Source: Candidatus Aminicenantota bacterium (GTDB lineage Bacteria > Acidobacteriota > Aminicenantia > Aminicenantales > Aminicenantaceae). Taken from it: a DNA stretch of 34,731 nt. The position numbers and the translations under genes were made by a program. The DNA is taken from assembly GCA_030603565.1 (NCBI GenBank), contig JAUVXM010000021.1, positions 1 through 34,731 on the forward strand. The letters run 5' to 3'. Positions 7,444 to 16,204 of this stretch are shown here, piece by piece. Numbering within the stretch: the first letter of the stretch is position 1; each line of letters opens with the position of its first letter. The notes beneath the pieces were generated by a model. The model had not been told where the DNA came from and ran no database searches. It worked only from the letters and a program-made list of their open reading frames with translations.

Positions 7444-8472
7444 ATGAAAAAACCCTGGTTACGCTATGCCGTTATTTTGCTTCTTACTATTGTTTTCCTC
7501 TATTTATTTTTCCGCCGTGTAGAATGGATAAAGGTATTTCAATCCATCACAGATGTTAATCTTGTCTGGTTTATAATTATGATCCTGCTGGCACCGCTTC
7601 ATCTTATCACCCGGGCGCTAAGATGGGATTATCTCTTAAAGCATGAGAAAAAAGGAGTATCTTTCTATAACCGTTTTGCTGCTAATGCGGTTGGATTTAC
7701 TGTATCAATGATTTTCCCCGGTCGACTGGGAGAGATTGTCAGGCCCATCTATTTAGCAAAGAAAGAAAACATGAAAAAAGGATTTGTCCTGGGCACAATT
7801 GTTGTAGAGAGGATTTTTGATGTTTTCACTATGTGTTTTATTCTTGGAGTATTTCTGGTATCAAAACCTTTGTATGCCTCAATTTTTATTATTGATGAAG
7901 AAATTTATTCTAAACTTTATTTTTGGGGAATTGCCGGAATCTCTTTTGCCGCTTTTTTTTTAATCATAACCATCTGCTTGTATTTTTTCAAAGAAAAGAC
8001 TCTATCTGTTATCAAGTTCTTGCTACGTCCGGTTCCCCAAAAAATATCAGAAAAAATTCTCGAGCTTTCTGAAGAATTTATTCAGGGATTAAGATTTTTT
8101 CATTCGCTCAAGGACTTGTTCATATATATCCTGCTTTCTTTTGTGGTCTGGCTTGGTATCATTTTATTTTATTGGATTTTCTTGTTTGCTTATAATGTTT
8201 CTATTCCTTTCTTTTTCTTATTCCCTTTTGTGTTTATGCTTATGATAGGGGCTTCTATCCCGACTCCGGGCATGGTTGGCGGGTTTCATTACTTCAGCAA
8301 ACTGGGATTAATATCGTTTTATAACATCGATGCCAATCTTGCGACAGGTATGACGATTGTAATGCATGGTGTCCAAGTAATTATGACATGTCTTATTGGA
8401 TATGTTATATTATGGAAAGAGGGAACATCAATTTTCCAGGTTAAGAAAATAAGTAAGGAGACAAATAAATGA
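7444..8472 (+). CDS. Lysylphosphatidylglycerol-synthase-TM / flippase-like membrane protein
   Basis: The protein has 342 residues and about eight membrane segments; it matches the pattern of the UPF0104/YbhN family (the membrane part of lysylphosphatidylglycerol synthase without the transferase). Typical marks are RALRWDYLL near residue 59, FAANAVGFTVSMIFPGRLGEIVRPIYLA at about 77-105, VERIFDVFTM near 122, and PTPGMVGGFHYF near 276. Family members are thought to move or modify polar lipids; the substrate here is unknown. No good ribosome binding site precedes the ATG. Its stop overlaps the start of nrdR by four bases (ATGA), so the two are coupled. Membership is clear, function is inference. 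Confidence 0.8.
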   Translation: MKKPWLRYAVILLLTIVFLYLFFRRVEWIKVFQSITDVNLVWFIIMILLAPLHLITRALRWDYLLKHEKKGVSFYNRFAANAVGFTVSMIFPGRLGEIVRPIYLAKKENMKKGFVLGTIVVERIFDVFTMCFILGVFLVSKPLYASIFIIDEEIYSKLYFWGIAGISFAAFFLIITICLYFFKEKTLSVIKFLLRPVPQKISEKILELSEEFIQGLRFFHSLKDLFIYILLSFVVWLGIILFYWIFLFAYNVSIPFFFLFPFVFMLMIGASIPTPGMVGGFHYFSKLGLISFYNIDANLATGMTIVMHGVQVIMTCLIGYVILWKEGTSIFQVKKISKETNK

Positions 8473-8924
8473 TATGTCCTTATTGTGAGTATTCCGGAAG
8501 CAAGGTCATTGATTCCAGGGAGAGCAAGAACGGGTTAACAATTAGAAGGCGGAGAGAATGTCTATCCTGTAAAAAGCGTTTTACAACATATGAGAAAATT
8601 CAAGAAATTCCTTATATGGTTATTAAAAAAGACGGCAGACGCCAGTCTTTTGACGATCAGAAACTGCTCAAGGGTTTACTAAAGGCATGTGAGAAGAGGC
8701 CTATACCTGTATCTGAGCTGGAAGCAATTGTAGAAGAGGTTGGAAATTTACTTCAGCAAAAATCGGGAAAAGAAATTGAGGGGAAAGAAATCGGAAAATA
8801 TATTATGCAAAGACTACACGACCTTGATAAGGTTGCATATGTAAGGTTTGCATCAGTATACCGGGAATTCAAAGATGTTGCGGAATTTAAGCAAGAACTG
8901 GAAAAGATATTAAAAGAGAAATAG
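8469..8924 (+). CDS. nrdR: Transcriptional repressor NrdR
   Basis: The 151-residue protein has the family's normal length and layout. The N-terminal zinc ribbon has Cys3, Cys6, Cys31 and Cys34 (CPYC and CLSC) and the basic RRRRECLSCKKRFTTYE segment. The ATP-cone follows from about residue 49 (VIKKDGRRQSFDDQKLLKGL). NrdR senses ATP/dATP and represses ribonucleotide reductase operons by binding paired NrdR boxes. The start codon overlaps the previous gene's stop. No nrd genes lie in this window, so it acts in trans. Confidence 0.95.
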   Translation: MICPYCEYSGSKVIDSRESKNGLTIRRRRECLSCKKRFTTYEKIQEIPYMVIKKDGRRQSFDDQKLLKGLLKACEKRPIPVSELEAIVEEVGNLLQQKSGKEIEGKEIGKYIMQRLHDLDKVAYVRFASVYREFKDVAEFKQELEKILKEK

Positions 8925-8968
8925 CAAATATTGGGTAGTTAATAGTCTTTTAAGAATGGAGAATATTC

Positions 8969-11386
8969 ATGGCAAAAAAAAGTAGAGGGATAGACGGACA
9001 ATTAGAAGAGATAATTGAAGAACAGGAAGAAAAACTTAATATTCCGGATGAAATCCCTGTTCTAATGCTCAGGGATATTGTGGTATTTCCTTATATGGTT
9101 ATTCCTTTATTTGTGGGAAGAGAAAAATCAAAGAAGGCTGTTGATGATGCTCTTTCAAACGATAGGATGATTCTCCTTTTAACTCAAAAAGATATAAATA
9201 TTGAGGATCCCAAGCAGGAAGATACTTATACTGTTGGAACTGTAGCAGTTGTTATGCGAATGCTTAAACTTCCCGATGGCCGGGTCAGGATCCTTGCCCA
9301 GGGGCTGGTGAGAGCTAAGGTAGAAGAGTTGGTGGAGGATGGCCCTTATTATTCCGCCAAAGTCAAAGTGATCAAGGAACCGAAAGAACTTCCTGTGAAC
9401 ATCGAAGCAGAAGCATTGGTAAGAAATGTTAGAGATGGGCTTGATGAGGCATCTACATTAGGGAAAAACATACCCACTGAAATAATGATCATTGCTGCTA
9501 ATGTGGAAGAACCGGGGAGGCTGGCTGATCTTACTGCTGCTAACCTGGAATTGAAAGTCGAAGAAGCACAGGCTTTGCTTGAGGTGAAAAGCCCTTTCAA
9601 TAGGCTAAAAAAAGTCTATGAATTACTGACCAAAGAGGTTGAATTACTGGGAGTACAATCAAAGATCTCGATAGAAGCAAAGGGAGAGATGGATAAGCTG
9701 CAAAAAGAATTTTTTCTCAAGCAGCAGATGAAAGCTATTCAAAAAGAACTGGGAGAAGGAAGCGAGATCCAGGAGGAAATCAGTAGCTATACGAAAAAAT
9801 TAAAGAAGTTAAGAGTAGCTAAAGAAGTAAGAGAGGAATTAAAAAAACAGATCAGCCGTCTTCCCCAGATGCATCCTGAATCTGCTGAAACAGCGGTAGT
9901 GAGGAATTATCTTGACTGGATGTTTGATCTTCCCTGGAACAGGACTACTGTTGATAACTTGGATCTTATAAAAGCTAAGAAGATACTGGATGAGGACCAT
10001 TACGGCCTGGATAAAGTTAAAGAAAGAGTACTTGAGTATTTGGGAGTGCGCAAGCTTTCAAAAAAAATCAGAGGCCCGATCCTGTGTTTTGTCGGTCCTC
10101 CCGGGGTTGGGAAGACCTCACTGGGGAGGTCTATTGCAAGAGCATTGGGAAGAAAATTTTATCGCCTTTCGCTCGGCGGGGTAAGAGATGAAGCAGAGAT
10201 CAGAGGCCACAGAAGGACTTACGTAGGGGCTATGCCGGGAAGAATTATTCAAGGCATAAGACGATGTAGTTCGAACAACCCGGTTTTCATGATGGATGAG
10301 GTGGATAAAGTCGGGTCTGATTTTCGGGGGGATCCTTCTTCAGCTCTACTTGAAGTACTCGACCCGGAGCAGAATTTTTCATTTCGGGACCATTATTTAG
10401 GAGTCCCTTACGATCTTTCCAAAGTCTTGTTTATTACCACAGCCAATATGCTTGACACTATTCAGCCGGCATTTCGTGACCGCATGGAAATCCTAAGACT
10501 CCCTGGATATACGGAAGAGGAAAAACTGCAGATAGCACTGCGTCATCTGCTGCCGAAGCAGATAAAGGAAAATGCCTTAAATGAGAATTTAATTTCAATC
10601 ACTAAAGGTGCTATTCAAAATGTCATATCTCACTACACCATGGAGGCGGGAGTAAGAAATCTTGAGCGTGAGATTGCTTCAATCTGCCGGAAGGTAGCAA
10701 GAAAGGTTGCTGAGGGAAAGGCGACCATGACCAGGGTCACTTCAAAGAATATTGAAAAATATCTGGGTCCACAAAAGATTTTTAGGGACCAACTCTTGAA
10801 AAAAGACCAGGTGGGAGTTACAACTGGAGTGGCTTGGACTGCAGCCGGTGGTGATATAATGTTTGTAGAAGCCTCTAAAGCCAAAGGTAAAGGGATTCTG
10901 TCACTTACAGGTTTACTGGGAGATGTTATGAAAGAATCCGCCCAAGCAGCTCTGACTTATGCACGAGTTCATTCCAAGGAATTTGGTATTGATAACCGTA
11001 TGTTTTCTCAAAATGATTTCCATATTCATGTTCCTGAAGGGGCTATTCCAAAAGATGGTCCTTCTGCCGGGGTGACAATGGCTACGTCTCTGATTTCAAT
11101 ATGTACGGATAAAAAAGTCAAATGTGATGTGGCTATGACCGGAGAGATAACTCTGCGTGGGTATGTCCTGCCTGTTGGGGGGATTAAAGAGAAGGTCCTG
11201 GCTGCGCGGCGGGCCGGAGTAAAGAAAATGATACTGCCTCTGCTGTGTAAAAAAGACCTAATTGATATCCCTAAAAAAATAAAAAAAGAAATAGAATTTA
11301 TTTTTGTGGAAGAAGTAAACGAAGTATTTGAGCATGCCCTGGTCGGGGGGAATAAGAAGCAGAGTACTACTCATGAAACTAAATAA
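8969..11386 (+). CDS. lon: ATP-dependent Lon protease
   Basis: The 805-residue cytoplasmic protease has the complete LonA layout. The N-terminal substrate domain starts at about residue 30 (VLMLRDIVVFPYMVIPLFVG), followed by a coiled coil around 220-290. The AAA+ module has Walker A GPPGVGKTS near 375 and Walker B FMMDEVDKVG near 440. The C-terminal serine protease domain has the Ser in PKDGPSAG near 698 and the Lys in GGIKEK, the Ser-Lys dyad. It degrades misfolded and short-lived regulatory proteins. GGAG precedes the ATG. It is 44 bases downstream of nrdR and its end overlaps the thiL start by 14 bases, so nrdR-lon-thiL may be one transcript. Nothing essential is missing. Confidence 0.96.
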   Translation: MAKKSRGIDGQLEEIIEEQEEKLNIPDEIPVLMLRDIVVFPYMVIPLFVGREKSKKAVDDALSNDRMILLLTQKDINIEDPKQEDTYTVGTVAVVMRMLKLPDGRVRILAQGLVRAKVEELVEDGPYYSAKVKVIKEPKELPVNIEAEALVRNVRDGLDEASTLGKNIPTEIMIIAANVEEPGRLADLTAANLELKVEEAQALLEVKSPFNRLKKVYELLTKEVELLGVQSKISIEAKGEMDKLQKEFFLKQQMKAIQKELGEGSEIQEEISSYTKKLKKLRVAKEVREELKKQISRLPQMHPESAETAVVRNYLDWMFDLPWNRTTVDNLDLIKAKKILDEDHYGLDKVKERVLEYLGVRKLSKKIRGPILCFVGPPGVGKTSLGRSIARALGRKFYRLSLGGVRDEAEIRGHRRTYVGAMPGRIIQGIRRCSSNNPVFMMDEVDKVGSDFRGDPSSALLEVLDPEQNFSFRDHYLGVPYDLSKVLFITTANMLDTIQPAFRDRMEILRLPGYTEEEKLQIALRHLLPKQIKENALNENLISITKGAIQNVISHYTMEAGVRNLEREIASICRKVARKVAEGKATMTRVTSKNIEKYLGPQKIFRDQLLKKDQVGVTTGVAWTAAGGDIMFVEASKAKGKGILSLTGLLGDVMKESAQAALTYARVHSKEFGIDNRMFSQNDFHIHVPEGAIPKDGPSAGVTMATSLISICTDKKVKCDVAMTGEITLRGYVLPVGGIKEKVLAARRAGVKKMILPLLCKKDLIDIPKKIKKEIEFIFVEEVNEVFEHALVGGNKKQSTTHETK

Positions 11387-12350
11387 GCTCAGCGAAAAGG
11401 AGCTGATTGCCGGGATAAGGAAAGATTTTGGGATTGAATCACAAGAGGCAGTTGAATTAGGCATTGGTGATGATGCAGCAGTAATAAAGTCTGGGGGGAA
11501 AAAAATTGTATTGACTAAGGATTTGCTGATAGAGGATGTTCACTTTTTATTTTCATATCATCCGCCTGCTCTTCTGGGGCGAAAAAGCCTGTGTATTAAC
11601 CTTAGTGACATTGCGGCAGGAGGATGTACTCCTAAGTATGCGCTGTTGGGGTTAGGGTTTCCTTCAAAAGTCAAAGCGGAGTGGGTGCAAGAATTTTTTT
11701 CTGGTTTTAAAAAAGCTTCTTTGGAATATAACACAGCCCTTATCGGGGGAGATGTAACCCAGGCGGATAAGGTCGTGATTTCAATAAGCCTGATCGGGGA
11801 GGGCGAAAGGTATATCAGGCGTTGTGGAGCCAAGCCCGGTGATTTACTTTTTGTATCCGGCACTCTGGGAGATTCAGCCCAGGGATTAATTTTGTCAAAA
11901 CAGGGAATAGGCCTTGGGGGAGGATTGAATACGGATTTTTTGCTCCGTGCTTTTTTTGATCCTATTCCTCGAGTATCCCTGGGGAAAAAGCTTGCAGAAC
12001 TGAAGCTGGCCTCCGCTATGATAGACATCAGTGACGGCCTTTCTGTTGACCTGAGACACATTTGTGAAGAGAGCAGTAGCGGTGCTGAAATCGAGCTGAA
12101 TAGGATCCCTATCTCTGCTGAACTCAGCTCTGTTAGCAAGAATCCTGTTGATTTGGCTTTACATGGGGGGGAAGACTACCAACTTTTGTTTGCAGTGCCT
12201 CCTGAAAAGGAAAAGCAGGTCTCTAATTTGTTTAGTAAATTTAAAATCACAAAAATAGGACGCATTGTCTCAGGTAAAGATATTTTTATAAAGAGTAAAA
12301 ACGGCACCCGCAAGTTGCTGGAGATTAAAGGGTATCAGCACTTCACTTAA
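11373..12350 (+). CDS. thiL: Thiamine-monophosphate kinase
   Basis: The 325-residue enzyme phosphorylates thiamine monophosphate to thiamine diphosphate with ATP, the last step of vitamin B1 cofactor synthesis. The family marks are present: IGDDAAVI near residue 32, LLIEDVHFLF near 50, SLCINLSDIAAGGCTPKYALLGLG at about 69-92, ALIGGDVTQA near 125 and MIDISDGLSVDL near 215. The ATG at 11373 (MKLNKLSEKEL) is the natural start; the longer frame from 11328 lies entirely inside lon. It overlaps lon by 14 bases and lacks a strong ribosome binding site, so translation is probably coupled. It converges on dapF with only three bases between the two stop codons. Confidence 0.93.
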   Translation: MKLNKLSEKELIAGIRKDFGIESQEAVELGIGDDAAVIKSGGKKIVLTKDLLIEDVHFLFSYHPPALLGRKSLCINLSDIAAGGCTPKYALLGLGFPSKVKAEWVQEFFSGFKKASLEYNTALIGGDVTQADKVVISISLIGEGERYIRRCGAKPGDLLFVSGTLGDSAQGLILSKQGIGLGGGLNTDFLLRAFFDPIPRVSLGKKLAELKLASAMIDISDGLSVDLRHICEESSSGAEIELNRIPISAELSSVSKNPVDLALHGGEDYQLLFAVPPEKEKQVSNLFSKFKITKIGRIVSGKDIFIKSKNGTRKLLEIKGYQHFT

Positions 12351-12353
12351 TGC

Positions 12354-13202
12354 TTAAAGCGTCATATAGTTGCCGTCAAATACTATCTGTGAAGGGCCGG
12401 TCTGGTAGATCTTTTCTTTTTCCCACTCGACTACTAAAGCTCCCATACTGGTCTTAACATCGACTTTTCGTTCGGTAAGATCCTTCAGGATTGAAGATAC
12501 GGCAGCCGCGCATGCGCCGCTTCCGGAAGAAAGGGTTTCACCCACCCCGCGTTCCCAGAAAAGCACTTCGATCTCTTTTCTATTTAGAACCTTGATTAAC
12601 TCTATATTTATCCGCTTCGGGAAGAATGGGTGGAATTCGATCTCATACCCAAGCTGGTGCCATTCGATCCGCGCTGGAAAACGGTCAAAGAAAATCCCGC
12701 AGTGGGGATTGCCAATTGAGACAAGAGTGATGGGAAAGATCTTTTTATTTATGGAAAGCGGATAATCAATTACCTGGTCATGAAGACTTCCGTCATCAAA
12801 AGGGATTTTCCGGGAACTGAAATGGGGGACTCCCATTTCGATTTTAAGTTTAAATGAATTGTTGTTCTGTTCGATAAGCTCACATTCTCTTTTGCCGGCT
12901 GTAGTAGAGAAAAGGATATGGTCTGATTCGATCTTTTTCTGATAATAAAGATATGAGGCTGCGCATCTCAGCCCATTTCCTGATACTTCAGGTTCAGTCC
13001 CGTCTGCATTGAATATGCGGAAATCAACAAGCCCCTTGGATTTGTCTTTAATTGAGATAACTAGAAGCCCATCTGCCCCGACGCCGGTATGCCGTTTGCA
13101 CATATACCTGGCCAGGGCTTCCTTTTCCTTAATTACTGGAGTTTCGTTTTCATTGATAATTAAAAAATCGTTCCCTAATGAATGGATTTTTGTAAATTTC
13201 AT
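12354..13202 (-). CDS. dapF: Diaminopimelate epimerase
   Basis: The 282-residue enzyme interconverts LL- and meso-diaminopimelate for lysine and peptidoglycan synthesis. Both catalytic cysteines are seen: Cys80 in VSGNGLRC and Cys231 in GSGACAAAV. The N-terminus (KFTKIHSLGNDFLII) and NADGTEPEVSGNG are typical. The ATG overlaps the htrA stop by four bases (ATGA), so the gene is the second of a htrA-dapF operon. The gene ends three bases from the converging thiL stop, leaving no room for an ordinary terminator between them. Confidence 0.96.
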   Translation of the reverse strand: MKFTKIHSLGNDFLIINENETPVIKEKEALARYMCKRHTGVGADGLLVISIKDKSKGLVDFRIFNADGTEPEVSGNGLRCAASYLYYQKKIESDHILFSTTAGKRECELIEQNNNSFKLKIEMGVPHFSSRKIPFDDGSLHDQVIDYPLSINKKIFPITLVSIGNPHCGIFFDRFPARIEWHQLGYEIEFHPFFPKRINIELIKVLNRKEIEVLFWERGVGETLSSGSGACAAAVSSILKDLTERKVDVKTSMGALVVEWEKEKIYQTGPSQIVFDGNYMTL

Positions 13203-14710
13203 TCAGGTGTCCTTAAAGTTACAATAAAATCTTGAGCGCCGCCACGCCTATCCCGGCTTTCTCTCCGGATAAGTAGGAGGATGGCATCGCCTGGTTTTGT
13301 TTTTTTTACCACTTTTTCAAGATCGCCTATTTTATCCATTTTTTTCCGGTTTGCTTCCAGAATAATATCACCTACTTCAAGGCCTTTTTTATGAGCTTCA
13401 CTGTAACGCTTGACTTCACTGATAATAAGTCCTGTATCTGTTTTGTAATTGTAATATTTGGCAAGGCGGGGTGTCATCTCTTTGACACTAATACCGATTT
13501 CTCCTCCTGAAGTAGCTACATCCTCAATTTTTTCTTCTCCATCCTTTTCTGCTACTTTGACTTCTATGTTTTTTTCTTTCCCATCTCTTATAATTGTAAG
13601 GGTGATTTTTTTGCCTGGTTGTGAATTAGAGATTTTAAAGGAAAGGTCGCTATCACTTTCAACCGGTTCCCCGTTTATAGCTATAATTGCGTCATATCGT
13701 TTTAACCCTGCTTTATCTGCAGGAAGGCCTTCTACTACATCGTTTAATACTGCTCCTTTTTTTGACTTTAGGTTGAGAGTGTTTTTAAGGTCTTTGTCGA
13801 CCGCTAATACTGTCACTCCGATATATCCCCTTATTACCCGGCCGCTTTCTTTCAACTGATTGATGATATTTTTAGCCAGTTTTGATGATATTGCAAAGCC
13901 GATGCCGATACTTCCTCCTGAAGGAGAAAAGATCATACTGTTTATGCCGATAACTTTACCTCGCATGTTAACCAGGGGACCGCCGCTGTTTCCACGGTTG
14001 ATAGCAGCGTCTGTCTGGATAAAATCCTGATAGGGGAGTTCGTTAATAATCCCACGGATAAGCCTTCCTTTAGCACTTACAATGCCTGCCGTAACTGTAT
14101 TGGAGAATCCCAGAGGATTTCCAATGGCGAGGACCCATTCTCCCACTTTTAATTCCTCGGATTTTCCCAGTTCAGCATAAGGGAGGTTTTTTCCTTCAAC
14201 TTTAATTAAAGCTAAGTCAGTCTGGGGGTCAGTTCCTATCACCTCTGCTTCATATTCTTCTCCCTGAAGGGATTTTATTTTTACCTCGACAGATTTTTCG
14301 ACAAGATGGTTGTTTGTCAGGATATATCCATCAGAACTGATAAAAAAACCGGTTCCACGTACTTCTTGTCTGTATTCCTGTTCTTGTCCTCTGGGAGTCC
14401 CAAAAAATCTGTCCCAGAAATCATCAAAAGGAGAATCGTCGAACATGTTGGATGTCCTCCGTTTTTCAACCTTGATAGAAGTTATGCTGACTACGGCAGG
14501 GCTGATCTTTTCAGCTACAGCTGCAAAGTCAAGTTTTGCATTTGACTGCTGAGGAGGGAAGGCGTAAAGAGTTGAGGATAAAGGTGCCGACTCTGTTTCT
14601 TGAAGGAAAGCCGTTTGGTTTTTATTTTCTGGGTAATAAACGAATAAAAATGCTGCCAGAATAAGCCCGGCAGCAAAGCTGATTATAGCGATTGTTGTTA
14701 TTTTTTTCAT
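13199..14710 (-). CDS. htrA: Periplasmic serine protease of the HtrA/DegP family
   Basis: The 503-residue protease has an N-terminal membrane anchor or uncleaved signal (about residues 4-25), a linker rich in Ser and Pro, and a trypsin-like domain with the triad His135 (LTNNHLVE), Asp165 (DPQTDLALIK) and Ser242 (GNSGGPLV). Two PDZ domains follow, about 290-385 and 405-500. It degrades or refolds damaged envelope proteins. AGGAG lies nine bases before the ATG. Only 20 bases separate the start codon from the end of repeat copy A, so its promoter must lie in or beyond that repeat. The loop after residue 88 (FDDSPFDDFWDRFFG) is the usual LA-loop type insertion. Confidence 0.95.
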   Translation of the reverse strand: MKKITTIAIISFAAGLILAAFLFVYYPENKNQTAFLQETESAPLSSTLYAFPPQQSNAKLDFAAVAEKISPAVVSITSIKVEKRRTSNMFDDSPFDDFWDRFFGTPRGQEQEYRQEVRGTGFFISSDGYILTNNHLVEKSVEVKIKSLQGEEYEAEVIGTDPQTDLALIKVEGKNLPYAELGKSEELKVGEWVLAIGNPLGFSNTVTAGIVSAKGRLIRGIINELPYQDFIQTDAAINRGNSGGPLVNMRGKVIGINSMIFSPSGGSIGIGFAISSKLAKNIINQLKESGRVIRGYIGVTVLAVDKDLKNTLNLKSKKGAVLNDVVEGLPADKAGLKRYDAIIAINGEPVESDSDLSFKISNSQPGKKITLTIIRDGKEKNIEVKVAEKDGEEKIEDVATSGGEIGISVKEMTPRLAKYYNYKTDTGLIISEVKRYSEAHKKGLEVGDIILEANRKKMDKIGDLEKVVKKTKPGDAILLLIRRESRDRRGGAQDFIVTLRTPE

Positions 14711-14729
14711 TATTAAGTACTCCTATATA

Positions 14730-14968
14730 TTCATAAAATATGTCGATATGTATGAAACATCTTTTTAAATCAATATTTTACAGTGGTTTCTAAGGAAATC
14801 CTATTTGCCATTTCGTTCACAATGTAATCTATATTTTTAATCGACATTTTTTACCTTTCAGGCGAATCGATCTCACCGTATCTGCTTTGTTGCAGCGGAT
14901 TCGTGGTGAAGCACCACAGCTTCATCCCCTGTGCCTCGCATCTACGGCAACCTCGAATCGTGAATAAT
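14730..14968 (+). repeat. Composite intergenic repeat, copy A (complete)
   Basis: This copy is about 240 bp. The left module starts TTCATAAAATATGTCGATAT and closes with TAATCGACATTTTTTACC, forming inverted arms around about 90 AT-rich bases. The right module has CACCG, TTTGTTGCAGCGGATTCG, GTGAAGCACCACAGCTTCAT and CCTCGCATCTACGGCAACC, and ends CGTGAATAAT. Its left end is 20 bases from the htrA start codon. Copies B, C and D share both modules. Confidence 0.9.
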
Positions 14969-15167
14969 CTGAATATATAAATTAACATATTTACCTGAAA
15001 AATTCAATAAAACACTGTTATCTTATTCGCTCCGGAATAGAGTAGTACCGGAAGAAAGCTTAACAACATTTAAACTAATTTTCAGATAAATCGTTGCATA
15101 TAGAATTAGAAAAAATTAAATTAAATTTTCCTTGATAGTAAAGATATATTCAGGTTAAATAATAGCC
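14969..15167 (+). promoter_or_regulatory. Region between repeat copy A and tmk, with a possible tmk promoter
   Basis: TTGATA (15132-15137), 18 bases, then TAAATA (15156-15161). A start point seven bases on would fall at or next to the tmk ATG, and there is no ribosome binding site, so the mRNA could be almost leaderless. Upstream lie a short TCCGG/CCGGA hairpin near 15030-15050 and an AT palindrome near 15108-15128. Promoter quality is moderate. Confidence 0.35.
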
Positions 15168-15800
15168 ATGAAAAAGTTAAAAAAAGGAATTCTTATTGTC
15201 TTTGAAGGTATAGATGGAGGGGGGAAGACAACTCAAGCTAAGATGCTGATAGCACGTTTGCGTAAAAAAGCTTACGATGCAGTATATTTTCGAGAGCCAT
15301 CAGGAAGCAGGTGGGGGATGGAAATCAGAAATAAGGCGGCTTATAAGGACTCTATCTCACCGGAGGTCGAATTAGACCTTTTTTTGAAAGACCGCCGGGA
15401 AAATGTTGAAAAAAACCTTAAACCGGCCCTTAAAGAAAATAAGATTGTTATTCTTGATCGTTATTATTTTTCTACCATTGCATATCAGGGGGCAAAGGGA
15501 ATTAGTCAACAAAGAATACGGAAGATGAATGAGGAATTTGCGGTTTTGCCGGACCTGGTTATAATTTTGGATATTGGACCAAGCCAGGGGCTGGGACGGA
15601 TAGGAGGCCGGAAAAAGAAAGACTTATTATTTGAATGTGAGGATTATTTGCTTAAAGTCCGGGAAATATTTAACAGTTTCAGAGAAGATAATATTGTCCA
15701 TATCAAGGCAAACAGGCCTCTTAACCAGATTGCAGATGAGATTGAACAAGTTACCCTGGGATATTTAAAACAGAAAATGGGAAAAATCCGTGAAACGTGA
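15168..15800 (+). CDS. tmk: Thymidylate kinase
   Basis: The 210-residue enzyme makes dTDP from dTMP and ATP, needed for dTTP supply. The P-loop FEGIDGGGKTTQAKM begins near residue 10, the DR(Y/H) motif is DRYYFSTIAYQG near residue 98, and the lid region near 140-155 has RIGGRKKKD. The REP(S/G)G segment is present as FREPSGS near 45. The length is normal. No ribosome binding site is evident before the ATG. A long hairpin follows the stop codon. The gene stands alone, between repeat copies A and B. Confidence 0.92.
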   Translation: MKKLKKGILIVFEGIDGGGKTTQAKMLIARLRKKAYDAVYFREPSGSRWGMEIRNKAAYKDSISPEVELDLFLKDRRENVEKNLKPALKENKIVILDRYYFSTIAYQGAKGISQQRIRKMNEEFAVLPDLVIILDIGPSQGLGRIGGRKKKDLLFECEDYLLKVREIFNSFREDNIVHIKANRPLNQIADEIEQVTLGYLKQKMGKIRET

Positions 15801-15813
15801 AAAAACAGAGGAT

Positions 15814-15898
15814 AGAAAATGGTAAATAGTAAATGGGGAAAAGCGGGATTCACGATTAACAAGTAATGATTCACGGTCTTTACTATTTTCCATTTTCT
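15814..15898. terminator. Long hairpin after tmk
   Basis: The arms AGAAAATGGTAAATAGTAAA (15814-15833) and 15879-15898 pair at 19 of 20 positions around a 45-base loop. The loop holds GATTCACG twice. The left arm belongs to a GAAAATGGTAAA-type short repeat also seen near 20262 and 24667. It probably ends tmk transcription, but there is no clean T-run, so it may simply be a repeat. Confidence 0.5.
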
Positions 15899-15901
15899 AA
15901 G

Positions 15902-16195
15902 TATCATACATATCGACATTTCTTATGAATTGTCCAGGAGGACCTGGATTATTCACGAGTCGAGGTTGCCGTAGATGCGAGGCACAGGGTGCGAAGCTGT
16001 GGTCCCTCACCGCGAGTACCCTGTAACGAAGCAGATGCAGTAAGATCGTCTCGCCTGAAAGGTAAGAAATGTCGATTATAAATAGAGATTATATTGTGAA
16101 CAAAATAGTAAATAGGATTTACGTATCAATCAAGGTAGAATGTTTATTCATAAATAGATATCATACATATCGACATTTCTTATGAATTGTCCAGG
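15902..16195 (-). repeat. Composite intergenic repeat, copy B (complete, with duplicated terminus)
   Basis: This is the only copy in reverse orientation. One full unit is flanked by an exact 37-bp direct repeat at 15902-15938 and 16159-16195 (TATCATACATATCGACATTT at its start, ending in TTGTCCAGG), 257 bases apart. The second occurrence is the unit's own left end; the first is the beginning of another unit that then stops, so this looks like a tandem array of about 1.1 units. The junction reads CCAGGTCCTCCTGG in the reverse strand. The duplicated end lies 10 bases before the start codon of the penicillin-binding protein and supplies its weak AGG ribosome site. Confidence 0.9.
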
Positions 16196-16204
16196 TTATT
16201 TCTT

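Noticed and set aside
11558-12139. 193-codon frame antisense to thiL
   Set aside because: thiL is certain by motifs; the antisense frame is a by-product of its codon use.
15902-16195. CRISPR array
   Set aside because: There are only two identical 37-bp repeats, 257 bases apart, and the intervening DNA is the body of a dispersed repeat; no cas genes are present.
16187-16204. TTG start for the penicillin-binding protein
   Set aside because: It lies in the end of repeat copy B and lacks a ribosome site; the ATG at 16205 fits the family.
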